Positions 1 through 8,788 of a DNA stretch of 64,000 nt are shown here, piece after piece. The notes beneath the pieces are model-generated. The model saw nothing but the letters and a program-made list of their open reading frames with translations, was not told the origin of the DNA and did not search any database. Source of the DNA: Methanomassiliicoccales archaeon LGM-RCC1. GTDB taxonomy: Archaea > Thermoplasmatota > Thermoplasmata > Methanomassiliicoccales > Methanomethylophilaceae. How positions within the stretch are numbered: position 1 is the stretch's first letter; each line of letters begins with the position of its first letter. A program made the position numbers and the translations under genes. Where the stretch lies: NCBI GenBank assembly GCA_030168575.1, contig CP115555.1:930001-994000 (forward strand), in the 5' to 3' direction.

Positions 1-1
1 C

Positions 2-142
2 GAGGAGGCGGAGAGATGCTTCTCCTATGCCGGCCAGGACGGAAGATATATCTTCGGTGCCGGATGCGCCGAACCGCTGAACACACCGATAAGGAACATA
101 CAGGCCATGGTGGAGGTGTCCAAGAGGCACCCCTATAGGTGA
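2..142 (+). CDS. C-terminal end of a uroporphyrinogen decarboxylase-family (MtaA/MtbA-like) methyltransferase, partial
   Basis: Only the last 46 codons are in the window; the frame is open from base 2 to TGA at 140-142. The end reads FGAGCAEPLNTPIRNIQAM followed by a short basic tail. This is the usual close of the UroD/MtaA fold: a glycine-rich strand with a conserved Cys, then a Thr-Pro turn and a helix. In methylotrophic methanogens this family moves methyl groups from corrinoid proteins to coenzyme M, and the Cys-containing strand helps bind zinc. With so little sequence I cannot separate MtaA, MtbA and other UroD relatives. A strong hairpin follows directly, so this is probably the last gene of its transcript. 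Confidence 0.6.
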   Translation, partial: EEAERCFSYAGQDGRYIFGAGCAEPLNTPIRNIQAMVEVSKRHPYR

Positions 143-144
143 AT

Positions 145-176
145 GAAGAGGGTGCGGACCTCCCCGCACCCTCTTC
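145..176 (+). terminator. Hairpin terminator
   Basis: Perfect 13-bp inverted repeat (arms 145-157 and 164-176, GAAGAGGGTGCGG and its complement) around a 6-base loop. It begins three bases after the stop codon of the partial methyltransferase. There is no long T tract, so it could also act as an mRNA 3'-end stabiliser. Confidence 0.65.
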
Positions 177-418
177 TCCAACTGTGAGAACATGACGATC
201 GAGGATAGCCTTATTCTCATTTTGCTGGAATGCTGCACCACTCCCATGTTGAGTCTGGAACCGACCCTCACTCTGAGTACTTTTTAGCGCGTCGTCGGAT
301 GACTCGCATCATCAGAATACAATCGTGCGTCCGTGCCGTTCCTCCTATTTAGAAAAATGCACATTAATTCGCATTGTAATGTGTTCTAAAGGGTAATCGC
401 AATATATTATGCGATGAC
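177..418. other. Intergenic stretch with no gene recognised
   Basis: Short AT-rich spacer between two converging transcripts. I see no reading frame, RNA gene or repeat that I can support. The last 60 bases are notably AT-rich, matching the low GC of the defence-type genes that follow. Confidence 0.5.
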
Positions 419-985
419 TTAGGTCTCATTCATCTTTTTGATGTCATCGAATAGTCTGCCGATGTTTGTTGTGCTCTTTGAACCTAGTACGAGAGGTATC
501 TCGTCCAATTCTCTCGCAACTCTTTCCAGGGCGACATCGAGGTCTTTCTCTAACAGATACCAATAATCTTTATTTTTGGTGTAATCCGGGATGAATCCTT
601 TGAGATATTCGACTGCTTCATCGGGGGATGCGAAAATCGGCAGGACATCTCTGAAATGGAAGATTAAGAATACCTCGAAGCAAGGGTTGGAGAGCACGAC
701 AGAGATGCCGTTCTTCCTCGCCAGGGCAATGGACTTCTTCAGTTGTATTTCCTTGTTGAAGTCTACATCGATGACGCAGTAGACCATATCGCCGTCCTTC
801 GGACTCAGCCCCCGATTCGACATCTCCTTGATGCAGAACTTCACAATACTGACCGGATCCTTCCTGGGGGATTCGACCACCCTGACTAGGTATCCTGCGT
901 TCCGTCTGGACAGATGGGAGAGGTACTTCTTCTCGGTCAACCCTTCGGTGACGATGAGCACCGTCGGAAGCTGTTCCCTGCTCAA
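419..985 (-). CDS. RloB/AbiLii-like protein (second gene of an AbiL-type pair)
   Basis: 188 residues. The N-terminal half has the layout of the RloB/AbiLii family: a strand ending in a conserved acidic residue (VLIVTEGLTEKKYLSHL), then VYCVIDVDFN and SNPCFEVFLIFHF, a Toprim-like arrangement of E, DxD and NPCFE. This matches the usual 180-230 residue length. Its start overlaps the stop of the upstream ATPase gene by four bases, so the two are translationally coupled. RloB-type proteins occur next to AAA ATPases in abortive-infection pairs (AbiL); the biochemical role is not settled. A related but broken pair lies at 31.3-33.2 kb. Confidence 0.75.
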   Translation of the reverse strand: MSREQLPTVLIVTEGLTEKKYLSHLSRRNAGYLVRVVESPRKDPVSIVKFCIKEMSNRGLSPKDGDMVYCVIDVDFNKEIQLKKSIALARKNGISVVLSNPCFEVFLIFHFRDVLPIFASPDEAVEYLKGFIPDYTKNKDYWYLLEKDLDVALERVARELDEIPLVLGSKSTTNIGRLFDDIKKMNET

Positions 986-2184
986 ATCAGCATCTCCGAT
1001 TCGATAAAGGGTGTTCCTCCGAGAGATCCGTTGATGTACGCCTTGCGGATGTCGAGGTCGTTGCGTACACGGTACTCCGTGAGATTGTTCAGGGTTGATT
1101 CGGAGGTGTTCGCATCCTTGTTGGTCATCCAGACCTGGTCCCTGCGGACCATGGTCTGGTCAAGGAGCTCTGGATCATGGGTATTGAAGATCAGCTGGGC
1201 GTTTTTCACGTTCTGTTCCGGATCATGGAACAATCCGATTATCCATTTGCAAAGGTCCGTGTGGAAGCTCATATCCATCTCGTCAACGCTCAAGGTCAGA
1301 CCGTTCATCAATGCGCTGATCACAGGGCCGATGACGGCAAGGAAGCGGATGGTCCCGTTCGACTCCGCCGCGAGCGGAAGGAGCCGATCCTTCCCATCGA
1401 CCGTGTGCTGCGCCCTGTAATCATGCATCCTCACGGCCATCGCTGCCGGTGTCACGTTTATGAGCTGCATGTTGTCGCGGAGGTCGGTTATCCCGAAGTC
1501 GGCTATCCTCAGCGCCTTCAGCACGTATCCTTTGAAGTCCGGATCCCTGTTCATGGTGTCGAAGAGCATCTCCAGAGAGCTGCCCACATTGTAGTTGACG
1601 ATGGTGATCAGTCCGTTGGAGAACCAATCGTGCACGGCCTTGCACTCAGCATCGTTGAACTGGGATGCGAAGGATGCGTAGAGCTTCTTCGGATCCATCC
1701 TCTTGGAGATGTCCGTCCTGATCTTGACATCGGAGTTGAACCTGTAATTCTGTCCGTCTCTTACGAACGCCATCTTCTTCTTGCCGTTCGGATACGAGAA
1801 CAGATGTTCCTCGCTTATTTTTTCTGAATCATAGCTGAACCCATAGATGTAGCGGATGCCCCCGTGGATGAACTCGGCCTCGAACGACGTGGGCTTGGAT
1901 GTGCATGCCGGGTCGAAAGCGAAAGGCATATGGTTCAGAGGCAGGGCCGGGTCGAACATGTTGGAGTTCATGACGAAATCCTTCATGAGGGATAGTGCTG
2001 CGAGCACGGTCGTCTTCCCGGATGCATTGGAACCGTAGATGCTGGCGGACCTCAGCAGCTTCGTCTTGCCGTCTTCCGAGACGTAAAGGTTGTGCGGGTG
2101 GAGTCTGTCCGGAGAGGCTTTGAGATTCAACGTGGTGCTGTCCTTGAAGCATTTGTAGTTCTCAAGGGTAAAGCGAATCAACAT
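982..2184 (-). CDS. AAA-family ATPase of an AbiL/RloA-type defence pair
   Basis: 400 residues. It opens with FTLENYKCFKD, the typical start of AAA_15/AAA_21 (SMC/OLD-related) ATPases. It carries Walker A GSNASGKTT near residue 50, a signature-like SNGTIRFLAV, Walker B LTLSVDEMDMSFH, and a late H-loop-type FNTHDPELL. The downstream partner overlaps it by four bases. These ATPases drive AbiL/RloAB-type antiphage modules, where the ATPase probably senses infection and the RloB-like partner carries the effect; that division is inferred from related systems. The ATG lies about 25 bases after a TATA-like sequence, so the mRNA is probably leaderless. The promoter is AT-rich, unlike the GC-richer gene. 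Confidence 0.8.
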   Translation of the reverse strand: MLIRFTLENYKCFKDSTTLNLKASPDRLHPHNLYVSEDGKTKLLRSASIYGSNASGKTTVLAALSLMKDFVMNSNMFDPALPLNHMPFAFDPACTSKPTSFEAEFIHGGIRYIYGFSYDSEKISEEHLFSYPNGKKKMAFVRDGQNYRFNSDVKIRTDISKRMDPKKLYASFASQFNDAECKAVHDWFSNGLITIVNYNVGSSLEMLFDTMNRDPDFKGYVLKALRIADFGITDLRDNMQLINVTPAAMAVRMHDYRAQHTVDGKDRLLPLAAESNGTIRFLAVIGPVISALMNGLTLSVDEMDMSFHTDLCKWIIGLFHDPEQNVKNAQLIFNTHDPELLDQTMVRRDQVWMTNKDANTSESTLNNLTEYRVRNDLDIRKAYINGSLGGTPFIESEMLI

Positions 2185-2202
2185 GATTGTGTATATGCGA
2201 AA

Positions 2203-2253
2203 TTTAATTATAAAATTTGTGACAAAATCACAATAATCAAAATTTAATTTTGA
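2203..2253 (-). promoter_or_regulatory. TATA box and two palindromes upstream of the AbiL-type ATPase
   Basis: Read on the minus strand, an AT-only TATA-like element (2203-2216) lies about 25 bases before the ATG at 2184. Behind it are a 6-5-6 palindrome TTGTGA-CAAAA-TCACAA at 2217-2233 and a second near-perfect palindrome TCAAAATT-T-AATTTTGA at 2237-2253. Their place directly upstream of the TATA suggests operator or activator sites. Confidence 0.5.
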
Positions 2254-2617
2254 ATTTTAGGTTTTTATACCTATGATTTGGAGATTGAAAAATGGTGCAG
2301 GCGGGCTATGGCTATATTTTCGGGAATTATATCGTATAATCTGCTGTTAAAGTGCTCGTACTTGCGGTCCAAAATCCTTATGACAAAAACTGTGATTCTT
2401 TTTCAAGTCATTGGCCGAAGTCTTTCTGTCGCATATTCGATATTGTATATTGAAAAGTGTAACCATATGGTAAGGTCATCCTTATTATTCCGTAATGCGA
2501 GATGTCTCCGGCGATATCATGGACGGAGGGATTTCGACAGTCGCGGGGGATCATCCTATGTTCCGCTTTGAATACGCCTGTCGGTTCGAGATTGGAAAGT
2601 TGTAAGGAGGCAATAGG
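2254..2617. other. Intergenic region, no credible gene
   Basis: A reading frame of about 97 codons exists here on the plus strand, but its product has no recognisable feature and the AT-rich composition resembles spacer. A TATA-like TTTTTATACC lies near 2262-2272. A Shine-Dalgarno sequence (AAGGAGG) just before 2618 belongs to the next gene. Confidence 0.4.
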
Positions 2618-2803
2618 ATGAGAAGAGGGACTCTGGGTGCGGTCATCATGTTCTTCTGCATGATGACCGTGCTGTTTTCCGTCGCGATCATGTTCGTGAT
2701 CCTGGAAGATAACTGGACCATTGTGTTCTATCCCTTGATCGTTTCTCCGTTGGTCGCTGCATTCTGCTGGGCCATGGATTTGTCGGACTCTGAAGATGAA
2801 TGA
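2618..2803 (+). CDS. Small two-helix membrane protein
   Basis: 61 residues with two hydrophobic segments (about residues 7-28 and 35-53) and an acidic C-terminus (DLSDSEDE). A good Shine-Dalgarno (AAGGAGG) sits about 9 bases before the ATG. It is the first of three small membrane proteins in a row. Unlike the next two it lacks the GxFGED loop motif, but its size, topology and position suggest the same origin. Function unknown. Confidence 0.6.
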   Translation: MRRGTLGAVIMFFCMMTVLFSVAIMFVILEDNWTIVFYPLIVSPLVAAFCWAMDLSDSEDE

Positions 2804-2890
2804 TCATAGAAACGGTCAGGTTGTCCGATCCTCTGCTGTCGGTCATTAACTTGGATCGATAGGTATTCGATTGAGGTAAGGTGGTGTAGG

Positions 2891-3097
2891 ATGGGAAGAA
2901 AGGCTTGGTATGTGTTCATAATATTCTTTGCAGTCATGCTCCTGCTCCTATTGTTGACGGAGAAGGTCTCCGAAGGGATGTTCGGCGAGGATTGGATCTG
3001 GCTGAAGAGTTGGATCCTGCCTGTTTCTGCGGTCGTCGTCATATCCTTGGTCCTGATCTTCCGCAGGACGTTACTGTCCTGGGAACAGGAGGGCTGA
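2891..3097 (+). CDS. Small two-helix membrane protein with GMFGED loop
   Basis: 68 residues: a basic N-terminus (MGRKAW), a first helix, a short external or cytoplasmic loop EGMFGEDW, a second helix, then a basic tail ending WEQEG. The next gene has the same plan (MSRKGW, DGRFGEDM, tail AWEKDEE), and a third relative lies at 21472-21720. An AGGTAAGGTGG stretch precedes the ATG. I do not recognise a described family; a role at the membrane is all the sequence supports. Confidence 0.65.
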   Translation: MGRKAWYVFIIFFAVMLLLLLLTEKVSEGMFGEDWIWLKSWILPVSAVVVISLVLIFRRTLLSWEQEG

Positions 3098-3131
3098 CCG
3101 ATATGGTCTTTGTGAATCAAGGGGATGCATC

Positions 3132-3341
3132 ATGAGCAGGAAGGGTTGGATATTCCTGATTGTCATATTCTCTATCATGATGCTCCTTTCGTTGATTTCG
3201 GCTCTGATATGGGACGGGAGATTCGGTGAGGATATGATAGAATATGCCAATTGGCCCACGTACATCGTGGGTTCGATAGGTTTGATCCTGATCCTGGTGT
3301 TCCGTAAGAGGATCCAAGCATGGGAGAAGGATGAGGAATGA
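3132..3341 (+). CDS. Small two-helix membrane protein with GRFGED loop
   Basis: 69 residues, paralogous to the gene just upstream. The N-terminal MSRKGWIFLIVIFS parallels MGRKAWYVFIIFF, the loop DGRFGEDMIEY parallels EGMFGEDWIWL, and both end with an Arg-rich then W-E tail. Only 34 bases separate the two genes, so they are probably co-transcribed. Function unknown. Confidence 0.65.
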   Translation: MSRKGWIFLIVIFSIMMLLSLISALIWDGRFGEDMIEYANWPTYIVGSIGLILILVFRKRIQAWEKDEE

Positions 3342-3530
3342 GAACTCCGAAGACGGCCGGGGGTTCCTGGTCTTTATTCGTGATCGAACGGTCTTTTTCG
3401 GTCGTGGATCTTTAGATCCACGATTCCCCGGCCATCATCAAAGATGTAAACTATCCGTGTCATCCAAAAGAGTTCGAGCATTATTCGAGACAGTATGCTG
3501 CCTATAACCGTCAACGATGCTGTACGAACC

Positions 3531-4058
3531 ATGGAAAACGGCCACAACCGCAGATCGATACCCATATCGGGTGCGCTGGACGACAGGAAGAGGGCCTCGG
3601 AGAACCCTAGGTCGTACGAGGAGCTCCCGGAGGACATTAGAAGGATCCTGATGGAGAGGAGGTCGGAGGGCAGCGAGAGGAGGGGTGTTCTTCAAGTTCT
3701 GGAGGAGAAGCACGTGATGACCGCCCTGCTGTTCATAGACGAGATGTCCCCCGTGTTGAAGTCGGATGTGTATAACACGGTGTCCAGGAGCGCCAACATG
3801 GTGCACAAGCTGGACGAGATGAGGTCGATAGGGCTGATAGAGATATACGAGACCGCCAGGACCAATTCCAATGTGATCGTGATTACTGATAAGGGTCACG
3901 ATGTGGCCGAATTGGTAAGGCAGATGATAGACCTGGTCAAGGGAGAGTACAAGATGGGGGGGGGGGACAGGGTTCCCTTCCGTGATAGCACGTTTGGTGT
4001 ATACGGTCCTTCGAACCGTTGTTGTTCGGAGTTCCTTCGAGAGTTCTGTCCCTTTTAA
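3531..4058 (+). CDS. Winged-helix transcriptional regulator next to surface protein 1
   Basis: About 175 residues from ATG 3531; an in-frame ATG at 3495 is possible. The region from RSIPISGALDDRK to VITDKGHDVAELVRQMID aligns well with the gene at 11215-11622. Shared stretches include LDDRK, EELPE, EKHV, SPVLKSDxYNxVSRS, TARTNSxxxVITxKG. The helical core followed by a beta-wing (ARTNSNVIVITDKG) is that of MarR/ArsR-like winged helices. The paralogue ends soon after this core, but here the frame runs on through an 11-base G tract into about 30 residues of non-family sequence, so tract length sets the C-terminus. It sits directly upstream of the leader of surface protein 1 and may control it (inference). 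Confidence 0.7.
   Translation: MENGHNRRSIPISGALDDRKRASENPRSYEELPEDIRRILMERRSEGSERRGVLQVLEEKHVMTALLFIDEMSPVLKSDVYNTVSRSANMVHKLDEMRSIGLIEIYETARTNSNVIVITDKGHDVAELVRQMIDLVKGEYKMGGGDRVPFRDSTFGVYGPSNRCCSEFLREFCPF
3956..3966 (+). repeat. Homopolymer G(11) tract inside a regulator gene
   Basis: Eleven consecutive G bases near the 3' end of the winged-helix gene. With 11 G the frame adds an unrelated tail ending at 4058. With one more G it stops almost at once (tail GGGGQGSLP), close to the length of the paralogue. With one fewer G it runs through the leader to 4194. It could be a phase-variable tract or an assembly error. Confidence 0.6.
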
Positions 4059-4080
4059 TCTTCCTTTCAGATTCTGTAGT

Positions 4081-4277
4081 TTCGACCGTATCTTTCTCCG
4101 TCAAGGGAAATTAGGGGCCCGAGACGGGATAAGAGGGTCGGGCGGTGAAAGGCCCGCGGGATCCATGATTAAGGGCATGGGGTCCTGCAAGTAAACGGAG
4201 ATTTTTCGACATCACCTTTCGATAGAAAGGCAACCCGGATCAGAGGTAAGATCACCGCTGAAAAGGAGAAATGAAAT
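4081..4277 (+). ncRNA. Conserved structured 5' leader (copy 1) of a surface-protein gene
   Basis: About 197 nt, nearly identical to 11757-11955 in front of the second surface protein. Conservation begins about 25 bases after a TATA-like TTTTAATC (about 4053-4060), so it probably starts at the transcript 5' end. Visible helices: CGGGC/GCCCG (4139-4143 with 4152-4156); GCGGGA/TCCTGC (4156-4161 with 4183-4188) capped by CCATG/CATGG; CCTTTC-GATA-GAAAGG (4215-4230); CAGAGGT/ACCGCTG just before the Shine-Dalgarno. In the other copy the 4215-4230 hairpin has entirely different arms that still pair. I do not recognise it as a known riboswitch; a cis-acting RNA controlling translation is inferred. Confidence 0.6.
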
Positions 4278-7200
4278 ATGAATACAAAAGGAATCAAATT
4301 CCTGGCTGTCCTCGCAGTGTTGGCTTTCGCCTTCGCGGCCTTCGCAGTCGCCCTTCCCGCACAGGAGAATGAGGCGGCAGCATGGGGAGCAATTGAGGCT
4401 ACAGAGGCAGCAGAGGGAGCTGTCGATCAGACAAGCGGAAATAAAATCCTGGTCGCCGATAGGGAATACACGATCGCACCGAATAAAGTATCAGGTACTT
4501 ACGGAATTTTCTTGCTCGACGGAGCCTCGATCACGATCGAGAAAGGCTCGGCGACAACATTCACAAGCCCTGGAATCATCGTCGGAGCGGCTACGAAGAC
4601 CGTTGCAAATAATGAAGCCACGTACAACTACGCGAATGCGTCGAAGATCGTCTTCGCGAATCAGATCCTTGCGGATTATGTGATTGAGAACGACGGAGGA
4701 GTCATCAAGATCACGAGCACTTCAACGTACCTCACACAGAACAACATAACAGTTACTGATAACCATGCAACATGGGGCGGTGAGTTCGCTATCGGTGATG
4801 TGAAGATCCTTGAGAAGGGAGAGTTGCTCGATGTAATTATTACCGGCACAAAGCTCTATGCAGGTATCGACAATGCAACGACGGAGGTCACGGATACCGT
4901 GACCGTGATCCAGCAGGCGTCGAACGATATACAACTGGAAGCCAGGGGGGACCTCTACCTCAACGGCGGAATGGAGATCAAAAAGACAGATGGGGCGACT
5001 GGAGAGATCACGTTCACATCCGCGGCAGGTGCGACCACTACCGGTCAGATACAGGCATTCGACAACAAGATTGTCCTCGACGCCTGTAATGGAGGATACA
5101 CCGCGACAGGCGGAGTTATAACATCCATCGCCGCAGGGAAGATGAGCCTCAACGAAGGTACATTCACAACACCCAGTGGCGGAAATTTCACTGTCACCGG
5201 GGCCCTGACGATAGGTAAGAACGCTACACTCAACTATGGCTATGCCAATGCAGGTGCAGGTGCATTGACCATCGCGGACAATTCATCCCTGATCCTCTAC
5301 GGAACACTCAACGCCAAAGACGGAGCGACCCTTGCAATCACTAACAACGGCGACGGAACCAACGACGGAAAGTTCGCCGCTTACAGCGGAGCCATCTTTG
5401 GGCAGGGAGTCTACACTACCATGGCTGCCAGCGATGTTTCACTCGGATCCGCTATGAAGGACGTAGAGATGACCACAGAGCTCACATCTGACTTTACTGG
5501 TAATCAGATTCAGAATATCGTTATTACGAAGGATCTGGTCATCAGGCCTGGAGTGACGCTCGCTATTCTCGGTAAGCTCACGGTCAACCCTGGAGTTACT
5601 CTTACCGTATCCGACACCGCTACCCTGATACTCGGTGGAACGGTGTACAATGAAGAAACCGTCATCTCAAATCTGGCAACTGCTGATATTCAGGGAGAGA
5701 TTGATGCTAAGAAGACCACTGTGGCCAATACAGGACTGTACTTCTTGTACGGAAACGGCTTCAACATCACCGGAACTATTACTACGGATGCTCCCATGGA
5801 TGTCAACGCCAAGACTACCTTCAAGAGCGGATCGCTCTTGACAGTCACCTCCAACGGAACACTCCTTGCAGGCGATGCTACAAGCATCAACTTCGCATCC
5901 GGCTCCAAGGGAGTCATCGAGGGAACCCTCGAGTACACCGCAGCTTCCGCTGCCGTGAACGTAGCAGGCACCTTCGATATCGACGGTACTGTGAAGCTCT
6001 ATGCTGGAGATTCAGACAAGAGCTACATCTACACCGTGGGCAACGGCGCGAAGGTCATCTTGTCCTCCGTCAAGTTCACCGACCTCGGTGACAATGAGGA
6101 CGACGTCTTCGTTATTGCGGATGTCGGAACATCGATGAAGAACTCCGAGGGAACTTCCATCACCATCGCCGCAGGTAACACAATCACTGTCACAAGAGCA
6201 GGAACAGTGACCGGCACCCAGATCCTTTCAGGACTCACAGTCACCCAGACAGCGGCTTTGATCGATTCCTACGGAGTCGAGAAGCTCTCCAGCAAGCTGG
6301 ATCTGTCCGGTTCAGTATCCTCGGGAACTGCTAATGTAATCACCATCACATTGACAGATGGCAATGTTGCCACGAATGTTTCTACAGGAATGACCGTCTC
6401 CGATATGCTTAGTATCGGTGAGAAGGTGCAGTTCACCGATTATAGGGCAACCTTGACGATTAGCGGTACTATGTACAAGACTGTTACCGGGGACCCCATT
6501 GACTTTAGAGAAGCTGGAACTTATGGACCCTATGTCACCGTCACCGGTCTCCTGTCCGTAATCAACAAGGATACGATCACACAGATCAACGCTGCCTACT
6601 ATGAAGAGACGGTAATGGGTATCAAGTACTACAATTACACTTCGTTGGAGAACGCCCTCCAGATCGGAAAGGACTTCAAGCTCCTCGGAAACATCTACGT
6701 CTACGGAGACGTGGAGATTCCTGCACCCATCAAAGTCGACGCCTCCGGTGCCACGATTTACGTCGGCGACGGCGACTACAGGAATGCCAAGCTGACTGTC
6801 AAGGACGGAGCCAAGCTGACTATCAATGAGGCCATCGTGAACGGCTCCCTCGTATTCGAGGATTACACCACCGGAAAGAAGGTCGGAGAGATTATATCCG
6901 ATGTGTTCACCACAAATGGCAACTACCAGGTTTTCACCAACCTGTACACCGCACTCGCCGCTGCCGAGCCGGGAGACATAATCACTGTGACCAAGGACAC
7001 CGCACCCGTTGTCCTCGATAAATCCGTAACCATTCCTGCGCTCGTTACCGTTGAGTTGGATGCTGGAAAGGCATTGAAGCTGAATGACGGAGTCGTATTG
7101 ACTGTTAACGGAACCCTCAGCTCGTGGGATGCTCTGCAGACCGAGACCGGATCCGTATTCGTCAACAATCCAACACTCGCCACATCTGGTGAAGTCAGGC

Positions 7201-8738
7201 TCATCGTCAACGGAGTGTTCGCCACAGTTGCGGATGCTTCCTATGCCAAATATGCAGCCACTGGAGCATACTACACCTACACCGACTCCGATGCGACCTA
7301 CAACATGATCACCGACTTTGAGGTGGTCCCGCTGTTCATCGATGACAAGGCCAAGCCCGTCACCATCTACGGAGACGAGACCGCAACCGACGTCGAGATC
7401 GCCGGAGACTACAAGATCTCTGTGGTGATTCCCGCAGGACAGTCCCTCAGCATGGGAACCCTGACCCTCGCCAAGGCGCAGATCAGCGCACCCACTGACG
7501 CAACCAAACCTTCCTTTACCGGTACTATCGGTTCCGAGGAGGGAGCAGTGAAGTTCGCCAATGCACAGGGATTCACTGTCGAAGAGAAGACCGTCAAGGG
7601 AGAGAGCATGCTGTTCGTAACCGGAACCATCACAAAGGGTAAGGGAACAGCAGACCTGTCCGTGAGCGCATCCAAGGGTATCGTGTACGTCACCGGAACA
7701 CTCGACGTATCATCGTTCACCGTCGCAGCCGATACCACCCTCGTCGTGGACGGTTCCAACAACAATGCCAAGATCGAGAACGGTTCGACCGCAACCATCA
7801 ATGGAACCCTCTATGTTACCGACGGCGGAATCTTCGTTAACTCCGCTACCGAAGTGAAGAAGGGTGTCCAAGTACTCGGCGCACTTATCATCGCAGATTC
7901 TGATTCCGAGGCAGGCACCGCCGCAGGAAGCGCTACCATCGCCAAACTGTACGTCGGTGTCAAGAGGGCAGATGTGGACAAGAGGGGGGCCACCACCGCA
8001 GCATCAGCGTACGTTTCCGCATCCGTCATTGCCGGACTGAAGGAGGCTTTCGTGCTCGAGGGTTCCACCATCAGTGAGGAAGTCGTCGATGGAATGGTCG
8101 TCAGCAAGTTCGTCGTTGAGAATGCAGCATACCTCACAGTCTACACGCTCTCGAATTCTGTCCTCACAGCGGGAGACATAGTATGTCCCCACTCCGAGGA
8201 AGTCGATTTCGAGTACTGGACCTACACGTCCTCTGGAACTGTTTATAAGGCTACCGGAACCGCGCTTACGACATCCAGGACCTACACCGCACTCATCGAC
8301 TACGATGTGTTCACCCTCATCGTCAAGACCGACGACGGAGTTAAGTCCGTTGCCGTCGACGGAAGGGAGCTCATCAACCTCGGTAACAACGTGTATGTTT
8401 CCTATACGAAGCAGTACTCCGAGAACGGAATGGGATTCAAGATGTCCGCAGGCAAGTACGTCCTGTCCTTCACCCTGAAGGACGGATACGAGGGAAGCCC
8501 CGTGCTGTACGATGCAGAGGGCAAGGCGGTCCTTGGAGGTTACGGAATCACCATCACCGGTGACGCAGACCACAGGGATGTCACCTTCCAGCTCTCCGGA
8601 ACTGAGAAGGAAGTCACTCCCGAGCCCACACCCGTCGAGCAGAACGAGTGGACCATCACCACCATCCTGCTCGTCATCCTCGTGATCCTGATAGCCGTCA
8701 TGGCAGTCATCGTCGCGCTCAGGCTGAACAGGAGCTGA
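4278..8738 (+). CDS. Giant secreted, membrane-anchored surface protein (adhesin-like) 1
   Basis: 1,486 residues. An N-terminal signal peptide (MNTKGIKFLAVLAVLAFAFA) is followed by a PAQENEAA motif shared with the other surface proteins here. The bulk is Thr/Gly/Val-rich repeats with many short strands (GTLxV, NGTL), the pattern of a right-handed beta-helix. The C-terminus has a Pro/Glu linker (TPEPTPVEQ), a 25-residue membrane helix (WTITTILLVILVILIAVMAVIV) and a basic stop-transfer LRLNRS. The C-terminal half aligns with the two following proteins, while the N-terminal half is largely unique. It should stand on the outer face of the cell membrane; adhesion is inferred. AAGGAG lies 9 bases before the ATG. 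Confidence 0.85.
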   Translation: MNTKGIKFLAVLAVLAFAFAAFAVALPAQENEAAAWGAIEATEAAEGAVDQTSGNKILVADREYTIAPNKVSGTYGIFLLDGASITIEKGSATTFTSPGIIVGAATKTVANNEATYNYANASKIVFANQILADYVIENDGGVIKITSTSTYLTQNNITVTDNHATWGGEFAIGDVKILEKGELLDVIITGTKLYAGIDNATTEVTDTVTVIQQASNDIQLEARGDLYLNGGMEIKKTDGATGEITFTSAAGATTTGQIQAFDNKIVLDACNGGYTATGGVITSIAAGKMSLNEGTFTTPSGGNFTVTGALTIGKNATLNYGYANAGAGALTIADNSSLILYGTLNAKDGATLAITNNGDGTNDGKFAAYSGAIFGQGVYTTMAASDVSLGSAMKDVEMTTELTSDFTGNQIQNIVITKDLVIRPGVTLAILGKLTVNPGVTLTVSDTATLILGGTVYNEETVISNLATADIQGEIDAKKTTVANTGLYFLYGNGFNITGTITTDAPMDVNAKTTFKSGSLLTVTSNGTLLAGDATSINFASGSKGVIEGTLEYTAASAAVNVAGTFDIDGTVKLYAGDSDKSYIYTVGNGAKVILSSVKFTDLGDNEDDVFVIADVGTSMKNSEGTSITIAAGNTITVTRAGTVTGTQILSGLTVTQTAALIDSYGVEKLSSKLDLSGSVSSGTANVITITLTDGNVATNVSTGMTVSDMLSIGEKVQFTDYRATLTISGTMYKTVTGDPIDFREAGTYGPYVTVTGLLSVINKDTITQINAAYYEETVMGIKYYNYTSLENALQIGKDFKLLGNIYVYGDVEIPAPIKVDASGATIYVGDGDYRNAKLTVKDGAKLTINEAIVNGSLVFEDYTTGKKVGEIISDVFTTNGNYQVFTNLYTALAAAEPGDIITVTKDTAPVVLDKSVTIPALVTVELDAGKALKLNDGVVLTVNGTLSSWDALQTETGSVFVNNPTLATSGEVRLIVNGVFATVADASYAKYAATGAYYTYTDSDATYNMITDFEVVPLFIDDKAKPVTIYGDETATDVEIAGDYKISVVIPAGQSLSMGTLTLAKAQISAPTDATKPSFTGTIGSEEGAVKFANAQGFTVEEKTVKGESMLFVTGTITKGKGTADLSVSASKGIVYVTGTLDVSSFTVAADTTLVVDGSNNNAKIENGSTATINGTLYVTDGGIFVNSATEVKKGVQVLGALIIADSDSEAGTAAGSATIAKLYVGVKRADVDKRGATTAASAYVSASVIAGLKEAFVLEGSTISEEVVDGMVVSKFVVENAAYLTVYTLSNSVLTAGDIVCPHSEEVDFEYWTYTSSGTVYKATGTALTTSRTYTALIDYDVFTLIVKTDDGVKSVAVDGRELINLGNNVYVSYTKQYSENGMGFKMSAGKYVLSFTLKDGYEGSPVLYDAEGKAVLGGYGITITGDADHRDVTFQLSGTEKEVTPEPTPVEQNEWTITTILLVILVILIAVMAVIVALRLNRS

Positions 8739-8788
8739 AGGTAACTTCGGAACCATGTTGAACAAAGACCAATAACCAAAAGACAAAC

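Noticed and set aside
2278-2571. 97-codon frame before the small membrane proteins
   Set aside because: No start signal, spacer-like composition and no protein-like pattern.
5690-8137. Long minus-strand open frames opposite the surface-protein genes (also at 13846-15405 and 18005-20386)
   Set aside because: They mirror the codon bias of the repeat-rich genes on the plus strand, have no ribosome-binding site and give low-complexity products; they are antisense shadows.
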